DNA of 64,000 nt from JANXUR01 sp038229415 (GCA_038229415.1 JBBROM010000018.1:1-64000); one strand, 5' to 3'; positions 1 through 8,995 are shown, counted from the first letter of the stretch. Numbers and translations: made by a program. Notes: generated by a model not told the origin, from the letters alone.

Positions 1-71
1 GTCTTCACCCCGGCCTCGTGCTGCTTCAGTATCCCGATAATCTGCTCTTCCGTGTACCGGCTCTTCTTCAT
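1..71 (-). CDS. IS3-family transposase OrfA, N-terminus only (cut by window edge)
   Basis: Reading leftward from ATG at 71, the first 23 residues begin MKKSRYTEEQIIGILKQHEA, which is the typical start of the small helix-turn-helix OrfA of IS3-family elements (Tnp_1 type). OrfA binds the element ends and normally makes a frameshift fusion with the DDE protein OrfB. The rest of the element lies outside the window, so completeness cannot be judged. I could not find a convincing terminal inverted repeat between 72 and 112. Confidence 0.7.
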   Translation of the reverse strand, partial: MKKSRYTEEQIIGILKQHEAGVK

Positions 72-112
72 GCTTCGCCCTCCCGTTCAGATTACGAGAG
101 AACTCCAGCTTT

Positions 113-358
113 ATGTGGTTGAGTTTCCTGGGGGCACGTCAGCGAAGCAATCGCGACGCTGTTGAACTCAATGAGGATATGAGGAAGCGGTTGACGAATC
201 TCTACCGCCAAATCGACGCTTGGCGTGACGTCGTTGACTCAGGGCTTCACCCGACAATCGGTAGCATGGAGCTCGAAACGCTGCTAGCTGAGATCCGGTC
301 AACGATTCCACTGGTGATAGACGAGCTGCGCCAGATGCTGAAAAAATTTAGCACGTGA
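113..358 (+). CDS. small hypothetical protein
   Basis: An 81-residue reading frame with a mixed charged, helix-rich composition and no motif I recognise. It starts about 40 bases from the beginning of the divergent transposase gene, and its 3' end overlaps the MOSC-like fragment on the other strand by about 10 bases. The codon use looks less GC-biased than neighbouring genes. It may be a leftover of a gene interrupted by the insertion sequence rather than an active gene. Confidence 0.35.
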   Translation: MWLSFLGARQRSNRDAVELNEDMRKRLTNLYRQIDAWRDVVDSGLHPTIGSMELETLLAEIRSTIPLVIDELRQMLKKFST

Positions 359-491
359 GCTTGTCGCCGCGGCGAATCGTTCCGCCCAGCAGTATCTCCG
401 CTCTTAGGCGGGTGGCCCATTCAAGCCCGGTGTTGGCTTGAGTGGGGACGTATACACGCCGGTAGATGGGCTCGGAGTAAGGGCCGCACAT
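348..491 (-). pseudogene. MOSC-domain C-terminal fragment
   Basis: On the minus strand, about 47 residues from ATG at 491 to TAA at 348 contain LRAEILLGGTIRRGDKL. This closely matches LRAEILRGGTIRCGATV at the end of the full MOSC gene just downstream (539-1024) and the end of MOSC domains in general. The catalytic core with the conserved Cys is missing. Upstream the frame is open only back to a TAG near 503. I read it as the tail of a duplicated or inserted MOSC gene. A palindromic repeat (411-449) lies inside it. Confidence 0.4.
411..449. repeat. palindromic dispersed repeat (copy 1 of 2)
   Basis: The arms CCCATTCAAGCC and GGCTTGAGTGGG are inverted repeats of each other with one mismatch. 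Nearly the same element occurs at 61639-61675. Confidence 0.65.
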
Positions 492-538
492 GAACTGGCA
501 TCGCACAGGCGGCTAGAATTCATGCAGTCACCAGTGGG

Positions 539-1024
539 TTAGTGGTGGGTTCCCGAATCGGCAAGCGGCAGGGCTTCGACTGTCGCGCCGCACCGGATGG
601 TGCCGCCCCGTAGTATCTCGGCACGCAGGCCGCCACGATGCGTTAGTCCCGGCTTGACCTTCGTGCCGGTTAGCTTGGCGAGGTGGCCACAAGGCTCGCA
701 GAGTTCGATGCCGATGGCGCGGACGTCGCCAATGGTGAACTCGCGGCCTACTAGGTGATTCAGCGCCACACCTTCGGTGGCGAGGTTGCGCCGCGAATCG
801 CGGGCGCTGAGCGTGATGCCATACTCGCGCTCGAAGGCAGCGAGCGATTCGGTTTCAATCAGAGTAAGTTCGCGGCCCGCGCCGGGTTTGGGTTTGCGGG
901 TGTGGTGGTCGCCTTCGAGTCCGACGCCAGCAATGGCCCGCACCGATTCCGCCGGCTGAGTTTCGCCGTGCGGAACCGGTGCGATATGGATGGCCACTAC
1001 TTTGCCTGTAAGACTCACGCCCAT
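539..1024 (-). CDS. MOSC domain-containing protein
   Basis: A 161-residue single-domain MOSC protein of the YiiM-like kind. Stand-alone MOSC proteins are thought to bind a molybdenum cofactor and act in sulfur or N-oxide chemistry; the substrate cannot be read from sequence. Visible marks are GVGLEGDHH near residue 40, the conserved cysteine in ELCEPCGHL, and the closing GLRAEILRGGTIRCG. The ATG at 1024 is chosen because it lies two bases after the aminotransferase stop (1027-1029), so the two genes form a transcription unit. A longer frame upstream exists only as antisense of that gene. Confidence 0.85.
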   Translation of the reverse strand: MGVSLTGKVVAIHIAPVPHGETQPAESVRAIAGVGLEGDHHTRKPKPGAGRELTLIETESLAAFEREYGITLSARDSRRNLATEGVALNHLVGREFTIGDVRAIGIELCEPCGHLAKLTGTKVKPGLTHRGGLRAEILRGGTIRCGATVEALPLADSGTHH

Positions 1025-1026
1025 GC

Positions 1027-2421
1027 TTACTTGCGCCCCGCGTTCACGCCGTCTTTCTCCACCAGTGCGATGCACTCTTCGAGCACGTCCATGGCGCAAT
1101 CGGCTTCGTCCTGCGTCACCAGTAGCGACGGAGCGATGCGGACGGTGTTTTCGCCGCATCCCAGGAACAGGATGCCGCGCTCAAACGCCAGCTCGACCAC
1201 GCGATCGCGCTCGTCATGCGCACGAGTCTTGGTCAGCTTGTCGTTGACGAGCTCCACGCCGATCATCAGGCCGAGGCCGCGCACATCGCCGACCATAGGA
1301 TGCGTCTCCGTCCAGCGCTTCATGCGGTTGAGCATGTGCGCCCCCACCACGGCAGCGTTGTTCTTGCCTTCGCGCTCCAGAATATCGAGCGTAGCCAGCG
1401 CCGCGGCGATGCACACCGGATTGCCGCCAAAAGTCGAAGCGTGCGAGCCGGGCACCCAGTCCATAATGCCGGCGCGACTGGCGGTAATGCCCAGCGGCAT
1501 GCCCGAGGCAATGCCCTTGGCCATGCAAACAATGTCAGGCTCAACGTTCGAGTGCTCAATCGCCCACCACTTGCCGGTACGGCCTACGCCAGACTGCACT
1601 TCGTCGGCCACCAGCAGAATGCCGTGACGGTCGCAGATGCGGCGCAGTTCTTGCATAAACACCGCAGGCGCAGCGACGTAGCCGCCCTCGCCTTGCACCG
1701 GCTCGATGAATATCGCCGCGACTTCTTCCGGCGGAAGAATAGTACGGAACAGTTTGTCCTCAATGTAGCTGGCACAGCCCAGCGCAAATGCTTCAGCGTT
1801 ATGCACCCCGCCAGTGCAGCCGCGATACACATCGGGATAGCGCACGTGCGTAACGCCGCCCATCAGCGGGCCAAAGCGGCGCTTCTGCTGCGGCTTGCTG
1901 GCGGTAAGCGAGACTGCGCCCATGGTGCGTCCGTGGAATGCTCCAAGGAAGGCGATGATGTTAGGGCGCCCGCTGTGGTAACGAGCGAGTTTGAGCGCGC
2001 ATTCAACGGCTTCCGCGCCGCTGTTGCCAAAGTAAAACTTGTGCGGGCCTGCCATAGGCAGAATCGCCGACAGCCGCTCGGAGAGCGTGACCATGCTTTC
2101 GTAATAAAAGTCGGTACCCGACATGTGAATCAGTTCAGCGGCCTGCTTCTGGATCGCAGCAACCACTTCCGGATGGCAGTGTCCGGTCGAGGTCACGGCG
2201 ATGCCCGAAGAAAAGTCGAAGAATTCGTTGCCGTCTACGTCCTCGACCACAATGCCGCGTCCACGTTTTGCCACCAGCGGATAGGAGCGGGTGTAGGAGG
2301 GCGAAATGTACTTGTCGTCGCCGGCGAGAACACGGCGGGCGTTGGGGCCGGGCAGCGCTGTCTTAAGGACGGGGCGAGCCTTGGACTGAGTGGGCATGGT
2401 AGGCGTGAGAGTGGTAGACAT
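1027..2421 (-). CDS. class III PLP-dependent aminotransferase (4-aminobutyrate / acetylornithine type)
   Basis: A 464-residue aminotransferase. The glycine-rich turn FGNSGAEAVECALKLAR, the PLP-contacting LLVADEVQSGVGRTG and the Schiff-base lysine in CMAKGIASGMPLG are all present, so it should be catalytically competent. Overall length and the STFGGNPV segment fit GabT-like or acetylornithine-like transaminases; the amino donor is not certain. The start at 2421 is preceded by GGAGGAAACACC, an excellent ribosome binding site; an in-frame ATG further upstream at 2463 has none. It is followed two bases later by the MOSC gene, suggesting co-transcription. Confidence 0.9.
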   Translation of the reverse strand: MSTTLTPTMPTQSKARPVLKTALPGPNARRVLAGDDKYISPSYTRSYPLVAKRGRGIVVEDVDGNEFFDFSSGIAVTSTGHCHPEVVAAIQKQAAELIHMSGTDFYYESMVTLSERLSAILPMAGPHKFYFGNSGAEAVECALKLARYHSGRPNIIAFLGAFHGRTMGAVSLTASKPQQKRRFGPLMGGVTHVRYPDVYRGCTGGVHNAEAFALGCASYIEDKLFRTILPPEEVAAIFIEPVQGEGGYVAAPAVFMQELRRICDRHGILLVADEVQSGVGRTGKWWAIEHSNVEPDIVCMAKGIASGMPLGITASRAGIMDWVPGSHASTFGGNPVCIAAALATLDILEREGKNNAAVVGAHMLNRMKRWTETHPMVGDVRGLGLMIGVELVNDKLTKTRAHDERDRVVELAFERGILFLGCGENTVRIAPSLLVTQDEADCAMDVLEECIALVEKDGVNAGRK

Positions 2422-2754
2422 GGTGTTTCCTCCGAAAATCGGTTGTTCGTGATGCTGCGGCACACCGGAGCGTGCGGAGATACGCGCTCAGGCGCAAAGA
2501 CAAAATTGCTGAGCTTTCAGGCGCTAGGGTTTGAAGGTGTTAGTCGCAGCCAAACAGCGAGGGGCGCGTGCTGGTGGGCAGCACGGCGCGGTACCGGCGC
2601 GGGCATACCAGCATGTGCAGCCAGCACTCCGGCAGATGCGAATTGGCAGGGTTGCGGAACATAAGTTTTGCGGGCTTATCTAGTATAGCCGGGTTGTGGC
2701 GTTACCGTAACCCCCTAAAAGTGCGCGGAGGTGCCGCGCTCCGTCCACGCGGCG
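2422..2754. other. intergenic gap
   Basis: It carries the ribosome binding site and presumably the promoter of the aminotransferase gene. I see no gene, RNA or repeat in the rest. Confidence 0.5.
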
Positions 2755-3897
2755 CTAGCGCTGGTCGAGTTCATCCAGGCTCAGGTGGAAGTCATTTAGG
2801 CAGGGGACTCGCTGGTCGGAGGGGCCGGTGACGCAACTCGTAAGCTGCCGGACGCGCGTCTCTAGTGCGCTGCGGACGCAACCACGCGCATATAGGTCCG
2901 GTATGCCACCGACTGCACCGAGGGGGCAGGTCCGGGAGATAAAGTGAAGCCATTTCTCCTGGCTCGCATCCAGATCCCCAGTCGCGTCAGGGTTGGCTTT
3001 CCGTAGCTTGTCCAAGGCGACATCCAACTGGCCCAGCCGGGCGTCAGCACAAATCACGATCTGAAGTGCCGTTGTAGGCGCTTCGCAGTCGAAGCTGGCC
3101 CTCGGGGTCGCCAGAGATGGGCTCGCTGCAGCGTCTTCGTCGTCGGGCTTCTCGTGCATGGCCTCCACACAACGCGAAGAGGCCCAATTTTCTTCGGCGG
3201 CAGCGGCGAAGCAGCCGTCCATCGCGGTGAAACGAACTTCCATCGAAGCGCGCAGGCAACTCAGTTGTGCCTTTTCCGCCGGAAGCGAAGAGAAACCGCA
3301 TGACTTCTGGATGTCCTTTAGCCACTGTCGCTGGTCGGCAACCAACGGCGCGGTGTCCGTTCCCGCGAAAGCGTGGAGCGTTTGCTGATAAATCCTTGAG
3401 AGCATGATGTCGGCCTTGCCGAGCGCCCTGTCAGAACAGATCGCCTTCTCCATACGACTTTTGGCTTGACCACAGTCGAAGCTGGCGCGCGGCATAGGGC
3501 GTTCATACCGAGAAGGATACTTTGCTGCCTCGACCGCCGTTTCCACTTGGCACAGTGCTGCGGCCGAGATTGACATCGTTCCCTGGGCCCTGGCCTCGCG
3601 GTAAGCGCACAACTGCATCTCCTCGGCATAATGATCGAAGCCAGAGTGGGAGAGCTTTGGGAGGATTGTCTTTTCGCACTTTGTGATCACGATGGGGGCG
3701 AAGCTTGCGTCCGCACTCGAGCCCCATGCGCACCTTTCCAGTAGGCTTGCAGCAGAATCGCAGGTTTTGGCAGTTTCGAGCTGGCGAGCGAGCTCTTCAC
3801 CTGTGTGTGGACAACTATCGCCGGACGTCGCCGTCTGAGAGCGCAGCGTTACATCGAGGGACAGCAGAACGGCAACGATGGTCAAGACCCGCTTCAT
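2755..3897 (-). CDS. secreted LprI-like (DUF1311) protein with two repeats
   Basis: A 380-residue protein with an N-terminal signal peptide (basic start then a VLTIVAVLLSLDV hydrophobic core). Two copies of the LprI / DUF1311 module are visible: ASFDCGQAKSRMEKAICSD around residue 140 and ASFDCEAPTTALQIVICAD around residue 265, each with Cys pairs and a QR/QEKWL segment ending near another Cys. In mycobacteria LprI binds lysozyme, but most DUF1311 proteins have no proven role, so lysozyme inhibition here is only a possibility. It has its own upstream region and appears monocistronic. Confidence 0.75.
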   Translation of the reverse strand: MKRVLTIVAVLLSLDVTLRSQTATSGDSCPHTGEELARQLETAKTCDSAASLLERCAWGSSADASFAPIVITKCEKTILPKLSHSGFDHYAEEMQLCAYREARAQGTMSISAAALCQVETAVEAAKYPSRYERPMPRASFDCGQAKSRMEKAICSDRALGKADIMLSRIYQQTLHAFAGTDTAPLVADQRQWLKDIQKSCGFSSLPAEKAQLSCLRASMEVRFTAMDGCFAAAAEENWASSRCVEAMHEKPDDEDAAASPSLATPRASFDCEAPTTALQIVICADARLGQLDVALDKLRKANPDATGDLDASQEKWLHFISRTCPLGAVGGIPDLYARGCVRSALETRVRQLTSCVTGPSDQRVPCLNDFHLSLDELDQR

Positions 3898-4048
3898 GAA
3901 GAATCCCTATCTTGTCAGCGAAACGCGCAGGATTGCAGTTGAGATATCCTAAAGATCAATGTCCGTACCGCTACCGCAAGCCGAGCATGAATCAACCTAA
4001 CGTTGCGGCTCATCAAACTTAATTCAGAGCCTAGAGCCATTCCTTATT

Positions 4049-5014
4049 ATGACCCACGCCCAAAAACAACATCGCTGGATGATTCCGTTGTGCTTCGGGC
4101 TAGTCTACGTCTTTTGGGGTTCCACCTATCTGGGCATCCGGGTCGCGGTGGAGAATATTCCTCCGGCGCTGATGTGCGCCACGCGCTTTTGCATCTCGGG
4201 CATGCTGGTACTGGGGTATTGCGCCATCACAGGCAAGCGTCTGCTGTTCCCGTTGCGCAGTATGGCGATCTTTGCCATGGTCGGCGGATTTCTTCTGGTG
4301 GGCGGAAATCTCTCGCTCTCCTGGGGAGAAACTTATCTGCCGTCGGGGCTGGCGTCTTTGCTGGTGGCCGCTGCACCGCTGTGGTTCCTAATGCTCGACA
4401 ATTTAATCCTCGGCGAGCACAAGATTTCTGGACGGGGCAAGGTCGGACTCGCGCTGGGCTTGGCCGGCGTGGTGGTGTTACTTTGGCCTCAACTGTTGGC
4501 GATTGGAAAGCTCGGCCACATGCAGTTTCTGGCTTCGCTCGGAATTCTGTTTGGGTCGGCCAGTTGGGCGACGGGTTCAGTGCTTTCCAAGCGCTTTAAG
4601 ACGGAGGCTGATCCGTTCACCGCGACCGGCTGGCAAATGCTCTTCGCAGGCGCGATGAATCTGGCGATCGCGATTCCGCTCGGCGACTTCCAGCACGTTC
4701 AATGGACCCCTAGGGGCTGGACCGCGATTCTCTATCTGGTGACGTTTGGCTCGCTGGTGGGCTACACCGCGTACATCTGGCTGTTGAAGCACGTGCCAGT
4801 TTCCAAAGTGACAACGTACTGCTACGTGAATCCGGTGGTGGCAGTGTTTTTGGGATGGCTCATTCTGCACGAGCGCATTGACGGCTACATTCTTGCAGGC
4901 AGTGCGATCATTATCAGCGCGGTCGCAACCGTGACCAGCGCCAAGGTGGAAACGGTTCAGACTACGGCTTCGGCTGAGGGCGAGCTTGCGATGGTGGAGA
5001 GCGCCGGAGACTGA
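4049..5014 (+). CDS. EamA / DMT-family exporter
   Basis: A 321-residue integral membrane protein with about ten hydrophobic segments in two EamA halves. The opening FGLVYVFWGSTYLGIRVAVE and the later SLVGYTAYIWLLKHVPVSK are typical of YedA/RhaT-like drug-metabolite transporters. Members export amino acids, metabolites or drugs; the substrate is not predictable. The ATG at 4049 lacks a clear Shine-Dalgarno sequence. The rhomboid gene follows about 100 bases downstream on the same strand. Confidence 0.85.
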   Translation: MTHAQKQHRWMIPLCFGLVYVFWGSTYLGIRVAVENIPPALMCATRFCISGMLVLGYCAITGKRLLFPLRSMAIFAMVGGFLLVGGNLSLSWGETYLPSGLASLLVAAAPLWFLMLDNLILGEHKISGRGKVGLALGLAGVVVLLWPQLLAIGKLGHMQFLASLGILFGSASWATGSVLSKRFKTEADPFTATGWQMLFAGAMNLAIAIPLGDFQHVQWTPRGWTAILYLVTFGSLVGYTAYIWLLKHVPVSKVTTYCYVNPVVAVFLGWLILHERIDGYILAGSAIIISAVATVTSAKVETVQTTASAEGELAMVESAGD

Positions 5015-5116
5015 CGCGATTGGCCCTCCGGCAATCGGCAAATCGGCTAAACTCTAGTGTTCTATCCCGCGCGTGACCCGCGGCGAAACACGAGGCGAAA
5101 GACTTCCTTGAACAAG

Positions 5117-5713
5117 ATGATTACCGTTACCAAGCTTCTCGTCACTCTCAACGTGCTGGTGTTTGTCGCCATGGTCGCGACGGGAGGCTCGCCAACCAAC
5201 TTCGATGGCGAGACGTTGCTGCGTTTCGGTGCCAACTACGGCCCTGCCACAATGGGCGGCGAGCCCTGGCGACTGTTCACCTATATGTTCGAGCATGGCG
5301 GCATTTTGCACATTGCGCTCAATATGTGGTGCTTGTGGAACCTGGGCCCGCTGGCGGAACAGATTTTCGGAGAGATGAAAGTCTTGGTGCTTTACGTCGT
5401 CACCGGCCTGGGCGCGGGGCTGACGAGCCTGCTGGTTCATCCTGGCGGATTGAGTGTGGGCGCCTCCGGTGCGATCTTCGGCATTGCTGGCGCACTGATC
5501 GCGGCGTTGTACTGGCGCAAACTTCCCGTGCCTGAGTATGTGACCAAGCAGTATCTGAGCAGTATTCTGCGCTTTGCCGGAATCAATCTGGTGCTGGGAT
5601 ACTTTATGGCCCGAACCGATAATTCAGCCCACGTCGGCGGAATTTTGGCGGGCTTAGCATGTGGACTGATTCTGCCGCTGAGCCGCCAAGCCAACCGCCC
5701 CGACAATTTCTAG
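5117..5713 (+). CDS. rhomboid family intramembrane serine protease
   Basis: A 198-residue membrane protein with six predicted membrane segments. The catalytic serine is S117 in GASGAIFG and the catalytic histidine is H172 in AHVGG; GGILHIALNMWCLWNLG is the conserved helix with the oxyanion asparagine. It cleaves membrane-spanning substrates, which cannot be inferred here. The start is uncertain: ATG at 5117 gives a normal rhomboid N-terminus, while an in-frame start at 5057 would add a 20-residue arginine-rich leader. Confidence 0.88.
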   Translation: MITVTKLLVTLNVLVFVAMVATGGSPTNFDGETLLRFGANYGPATMGGEPWRLFTYMFEHGGILHIALNMWCLWNLGPLAEQIFGEMKVLVLYVVTGLGAGLTSLLVHPGGLSVGASGAIFGIAGALIAALYWRKLPVPEYVTKQYLSSILRFAGINLVLGYFMARTDNSAHVGGILAGLACGLILPLSRQANRPDNF

Positions 5714-5745
5714 GTTGTTTTCTTCGTGGCACCATGATGGGATGA

Positions 5746-7230
5746 CTACTTGCGCTTCCAGCGCACACCATCTTTGGTGTTTTCCACGACAATTCCAGCT
5801 TCCAGCAGTTCGGCGCGCAGGCGATCCGACGTGGTGAAGTCGCGCGTTTTGCGGGCTGCGTCGAGTTCGGAGACGCGGGCCTCCACGTCGGCATCGCTCA
5901 TGGCGCTGGCGTTGGCCAGTTCCAAAAATTCCGGAGAGGCTTCTGCCATGCGGCCTTCGGCCTGCGCCCATTCGTGGATGGTACGAATCTTCGGCGCGTC
6001 GTCGTCATGCAGTACGGCGAAGATCTCGTCAAAGCGCCGCATCGCTTCGAGCAGTGCGTGCACGTCACCGCTGTGCAACGAACCGGCATCGGCGAGGCTG
6101 TTGGCCTTACGCAGCATGTCGAAGATCGCGCCCTGAAAGGCGGCAGCGTTCAAGTCATCATCAAGTGCGGCGGTCATTCCCTTGATGGCTTCCGCCGCGA
6201 GCATAGCGCCTTCGCCAGCATCGCCCGCAGGGAACGGCTCCTTCTTCAGCCGAGCCTCGAAGTTCCGCAGCCGCTCGACAGAAGCCGTCGCTTGCCGTAA
6301 CCCGTCAAACGTAAAGTTCAACTGCGTGCGATAGGGCGCGGCGGCCAGCAAAAATCGAATCGAAGAAGGCTTGTACCCCTTGAGCACCAGATCGCGCAAG
6401 GTGAAGAAGTTGCCAAGACTCTTCGACATCTTCTCGCCTTCCACCAGCAGAAAGCGCACGTGCATCCAGAAGCGCGAGAACTCTTTGCCGGTCAGCGCTT
6501 CCGACTGCGCGATTTCGTTTTCGTGGTGCGGAAACGTAAGGTCTTCGCCACCCGCATGCAGATCGAAGCTCTCGCCAAGCGCATCCATCGCCATCACCGA
6601 GCACTCGATGTGCCAGCCCGGCCGCCCCGGCCCAATCTCGGTGTCCCACGATGCCTCGCCCGGTTTCGGAGCCTTCCACAGCGCGAAGTCGCGGGCACTG
6701 TCTTTGTCGTACTCGTCCACGTCCACGCGGGCGCCGTCTTCCATCCCGGCAAAATCTTTCTTGGAGAGCTTGCCGTAGCCGGGGAACTTCGCGATGCGGA
6801 AGTAATACGAACCGTCCTCGGCGCGATAGGCGAATCCCTTCTCTTCCAGTTGATGGATAAAATGTCCCATCTTGGGAATGAACTCGGTGGCGCGCAAAAT
6901 GGTCGGCTGCTGAATCGAGATCAAGCTGCAATCGTCGAGAAATGCTTTCTCATATTTCGCCGTGTATTGCTGCACCGTCACGCCGTCGCGCGCCGCGTTG
7001 CGGATGATCTTGTCTTCCACGTCGGTAATGTTCATCACGTGTTGCAGTTCGTATCCGCTCTGCAGCAGAAAGCGGCGCAACACGTCCACCGCAACGAAGG
7101 TGCGGAAGTTGCCGATGTGACCATAGTCGTACACAGTCGGTCCGCAGGCATACATGCGGACGCGTTTGCCATCCATCGGCTGGAACTCTTCGGTCTTGCC
7201 CGAAAGCGTGTTGTAGAGATGTAAAGGCAT
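5746..7230 (-). CDS. cysS: cysteine--tRNA ligase
   Basis: A 494-residue class I synthetase that charges tRNA-Cys. Zinc ligand Cys29 in YACGPTVYDYGHIGN, the HIGH-type signature HIGN at 38-41 and the KMSKSLGNF loop are all present, with the zinc site continued in PGWHIECS and HHENEIAQSEA. The length is slightly above the usual 460-480. It converges with the rhomboid gene with only about 30 bases between stops. pgsA lies upstream on the same strand, with an 87-base gap. Confidence 0.97.
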   Translation of the reverse strand: MPLHLYNTLSGKTEEFQPMDGKRVRMYACGPTVYDYGHIGNFRTFVAVDVLRRFLLQSGYELQHVMNITDVEDKIIRNAARDGVTVQQYTAKYEKAFLDDCSLISIQQPTILRATEFIPKMGHFIHQLEEKGFAYRAEDGSYYFRIAKFPGYGKLSKKDFAGMEDGARVDVDEYDKDSARDFALWKAPKPGEASWDTEIGPGRPGWHIECSVMAMDALGESFDLHAGGEDLTFPHHENEIAQSEALTGKEFSRFWMHVRFLLVEGEKMSKSLGNFFTLRDLVLKGYKPSSIRFLLAAAPYRTQLNFTFDGLRQATASVERLRNFEARLKKEPFPAGDAGEGAMLAAEAIKGMTAALDDDLNAAAFQGAIFDMLRKANSLADAGSLHSGDVHALLEAMRRFDEIFAVLHDDDAPKIRTIHEWAQAEGRMAEASPEFLELANASAMSDADVEARVSELDAARKTRDFTTSDRLRAELLEAGIVVENTKDGVRWKRK

Positions 7231-7317
7231 GGGAATTCAGTGTTTACGGGATGTTTGATTGTAGGTTGGGTGCGAGAGCCGGGTCAACGAGCCCGCTCTA
7301 AACTTCCACGAGGGGCG

Positions 7318-7887
7318 CTAGACTTGCGGATTTGGGCCAGCCTTCATCCGCTGCCCGGCCAGCAGGGCGTAGTGGAAGCCCGAAAGCACGGTGAACACGA
7401 TGGTCGCCCAGAGAAAAAACTGCTGCCCAAAGTTGATCGCCGGGAGCGGAGCGACCTGATACAGGATCACCAGGAACACAGCCGCGATCTGCGCTCCGGT
7501 GTTTAGTTTGCCAAAGATGCTGGGACGAAAATCGCGCAGTCCAGCGATGGTATATAGCACCGCGCTCACAATAAGGATTGAAATATCGCGGGTAAACACA
7601 AACACAGTGAACTTGATCGGAATTTTGTGGTCAATTGTGAGCACAATAAACAACGTGCTGAGTAGTAATTTATCAGCGATGGGATCAAGATACTGGCCCA
7701 GCATGGTCTGCTGCTTGAGCCAGCGGGCCAGCTGGCCGTCCAGAAAGTCGGTGAAAGCAGAGAGCACCAATAGAATCAACGCCAAACGGTAATTCTCGTC
7801 GAGAATGGCATCCACCAGCAGCGGCAAAAACAGCATCCGCAGCAGGGTTAGCTGATTCGGCGCACTCAGGATTTCTCTAAGCTTCAC
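7318..7887 (-). CDS. pgsA: CDP-diacylglycerol--glycerol-3-phosphate 3-phosphatidyltransferase
   Basis: A 189-residue membrane enzyme of phosphatidylglycerol synthesis. It has the full CDP-alcohol phosphatidyltransferase signature: D47, D50, G51, A54, R55, G64, D68 and D72 with the exact family spacing (DFLDGQLARW then GQYLDPIADK). The N-terminus with PNQLTLLRML is typical of PgsA. A cardiolipin synthase of the same family is the main alternative. Confidence 0.9.
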   Translation of the reverse strand: MKLREILSAPNQLTLLRMLFLPLLVDAILDENYRLALILLVLSAFTDFLDGQLARWLKQQTMLGQYLDPIADKLLLSTLFIVLTIDHKIPIKFTVFVFTRDISILIVSAVLYTIAGLRDFRPSIFGKLNTGAQIAAVFLVILYQVAPLPAINFGQQFFLWATIVFTVLSGFHYALLAGQRMKAGPNPQV

Positions 7888-8274
7888 GCATCTCTCCGTG
7901 CGCGAGCGGACAACGCTCTGCGCGAGTTGCTAAATGATTTTGCGGGCGAATCACGCAGATTGCAAATCGGTATGGTGTAGACCGAAACGGCTAACCCTGG
8001 AATCAAATTTTCCGATAGGGGAAATCTGAAAGGATTCACGCAATTTTCTTATACCGTTGCACAGCCTACAACAACTTTCCTATTTCATTCGGTTTCAAGT
8101 AAATATGCTTTTGGTGTGCAAATCAGGCACGTGGAACTATGAAACACTTTGCCGCGTATCTGCATCCAAGACGTATGTGCATAAACAGGGAAATCCGTTC
8201 TATGCGTATGGCACGTACGTGCGATGAGGGAAGACGTGAGAAACATTCATACTAACGCTAACGAGGAGGGGACC
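7888..8274. other. intergenic gap upstream of small-protein pair
   Basis: A 387-base AT-richer stretch separating pgsA from the divergent small genes. It must hold both promoters. Apart from the palindrome at 8211-8222 I see no distinct element. Confidence 0.5.
8211..8222. promoter_or_regulatory. 12-bp perfect palindrome, candidate operator
   Basis: GCACGTACGTGC is self-complementary and lies about 50 bases before the strong ribosome binding site of the 8275 gene, where a dimeric regulator could bind. No regulator is linked to it. Confidence 0.3.
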
Positions 8275-8568
8275 ATGCACGTAAACGATTTGATGATCTG
8301 TGGCGCGTTGTGGACCTGCCAGGCGGATGCGGATGCCGGGCGCAAGCTCATCCGCGCGCTGGAAAGCTCGGATGCGGATGTGCGGATGTGCGCCCGAATG
8401 CTGCTCGAAGGCGGCGGTTCGCGCTCCAAGCAGTTGATGGGCGAGGCGATCTTCGAAGGCGAACTCTCCACGCTGCAAGCCGTGTTGGCGATTGCGCCGA
8501 CGGCTGCTGAGTCCACCATGAACTTCTCCGCGGCAGGCGATTGGCTTCAGCCTATGGCCGAGGCATAA
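8275..8568 (+). CDS. hypothetical small protein
   Basis: A 97-residue protein with no family I recognise. The start at 8275 follows GAGGAGGGGACC, a very strong ribosome binding site; an ATG at 8224 is in frame but unsupported. The sequence is rich in alanine, helix-forming and acidic (ESSDADVRMCARMLLEG), and looks like a small HEAT-like or regulatory protein, without proof. The next gene starts ten bases after its stop with another strong binding site, so the two are co-expressed. Confidence 0.65.
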   Translation: MHVNDLMICGALWTCQADADAGRKLIRALESSDADVRMCARMLLEGGGSRSKQLMGEAIFEGELSTLQAVLAIAPTAAESTMNFSAAGDWLQPMAEA

Positions 8569-8578
8569 GGAGGAGATC

Positions 8579-8833
8579 ATGTTCAATTTCCTGATGAGTA
8601 TTTTTGCGTCGGTGTTCGGGTGTCAGCATGCAGCGTTGAGCCGCGTTTTCACCGTGAAAAACCGGTCGTACAAGGTTTGCTACGACTGCGGCCGCGAGTT
8701 CAACTACTCGCTGGCGCAGATGAAGATGGCGACCCGGTCAGTGCCTGCAACCACAGTGCCCTGTCCGGAAGTTCGTCAGGCCGCAGCCCACGAAGCAGTT
8801 CCTGCAAGAGTTCTGGGCCGCGTGCGGGCGTAA
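8579..8833 (+). CDS. small CxxC protein of acidobacterial type
   Basis: An 84-residue protein with a hydrophobic start (MFNFLMSIFASVFGC), then CQH, and a KVCYDCGREFNYSL segment that resembles half a zinc ribbon. Proteins with this layout are, as I recall, common short proteins in soil Acidobacteriota with unknown role. GGAGGAGATC precedes the ATG. The C-terminal third is low-complexity Ala/Val/Arg. A terminator lies about 55 bases after the stop. Confidence 0.7.
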   Translation: MFNFLMSIFASVFGCQHAALSRVFTVKNRSYKVCYDCGREFNYSLAQMKMATRSVPATTVPCPEVRQAAAHEAVPARVLGRVRA

Positions 8834-8886
8834 CCGCTGCCGCGATTGGACCGACATTTCGAAGCACATAGGGAACTCCCCCGGAC

Positions 8887-8916
8887 GGCCGCCAAACTGG
8901 CGGCCTCTTCCGTTTT
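8887..8916 (+). terminator. Rho-independent terminator
   Basis: GGCCGCCA, a three-base loop and TGGCGGCC form a perfect 8-bp stem, followed by a TCTTCCGTTTT tail. It ends the 8275-8833 pair. Confidence 0.75.
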
Positions 8917-8995
8917 AGGCTTAGCGAATACGGGCAGACTTTAGGATTCTGTTAAGATTGAGTCTGTTCGACGAGGGCCGACCGGCCCGGTTTGC

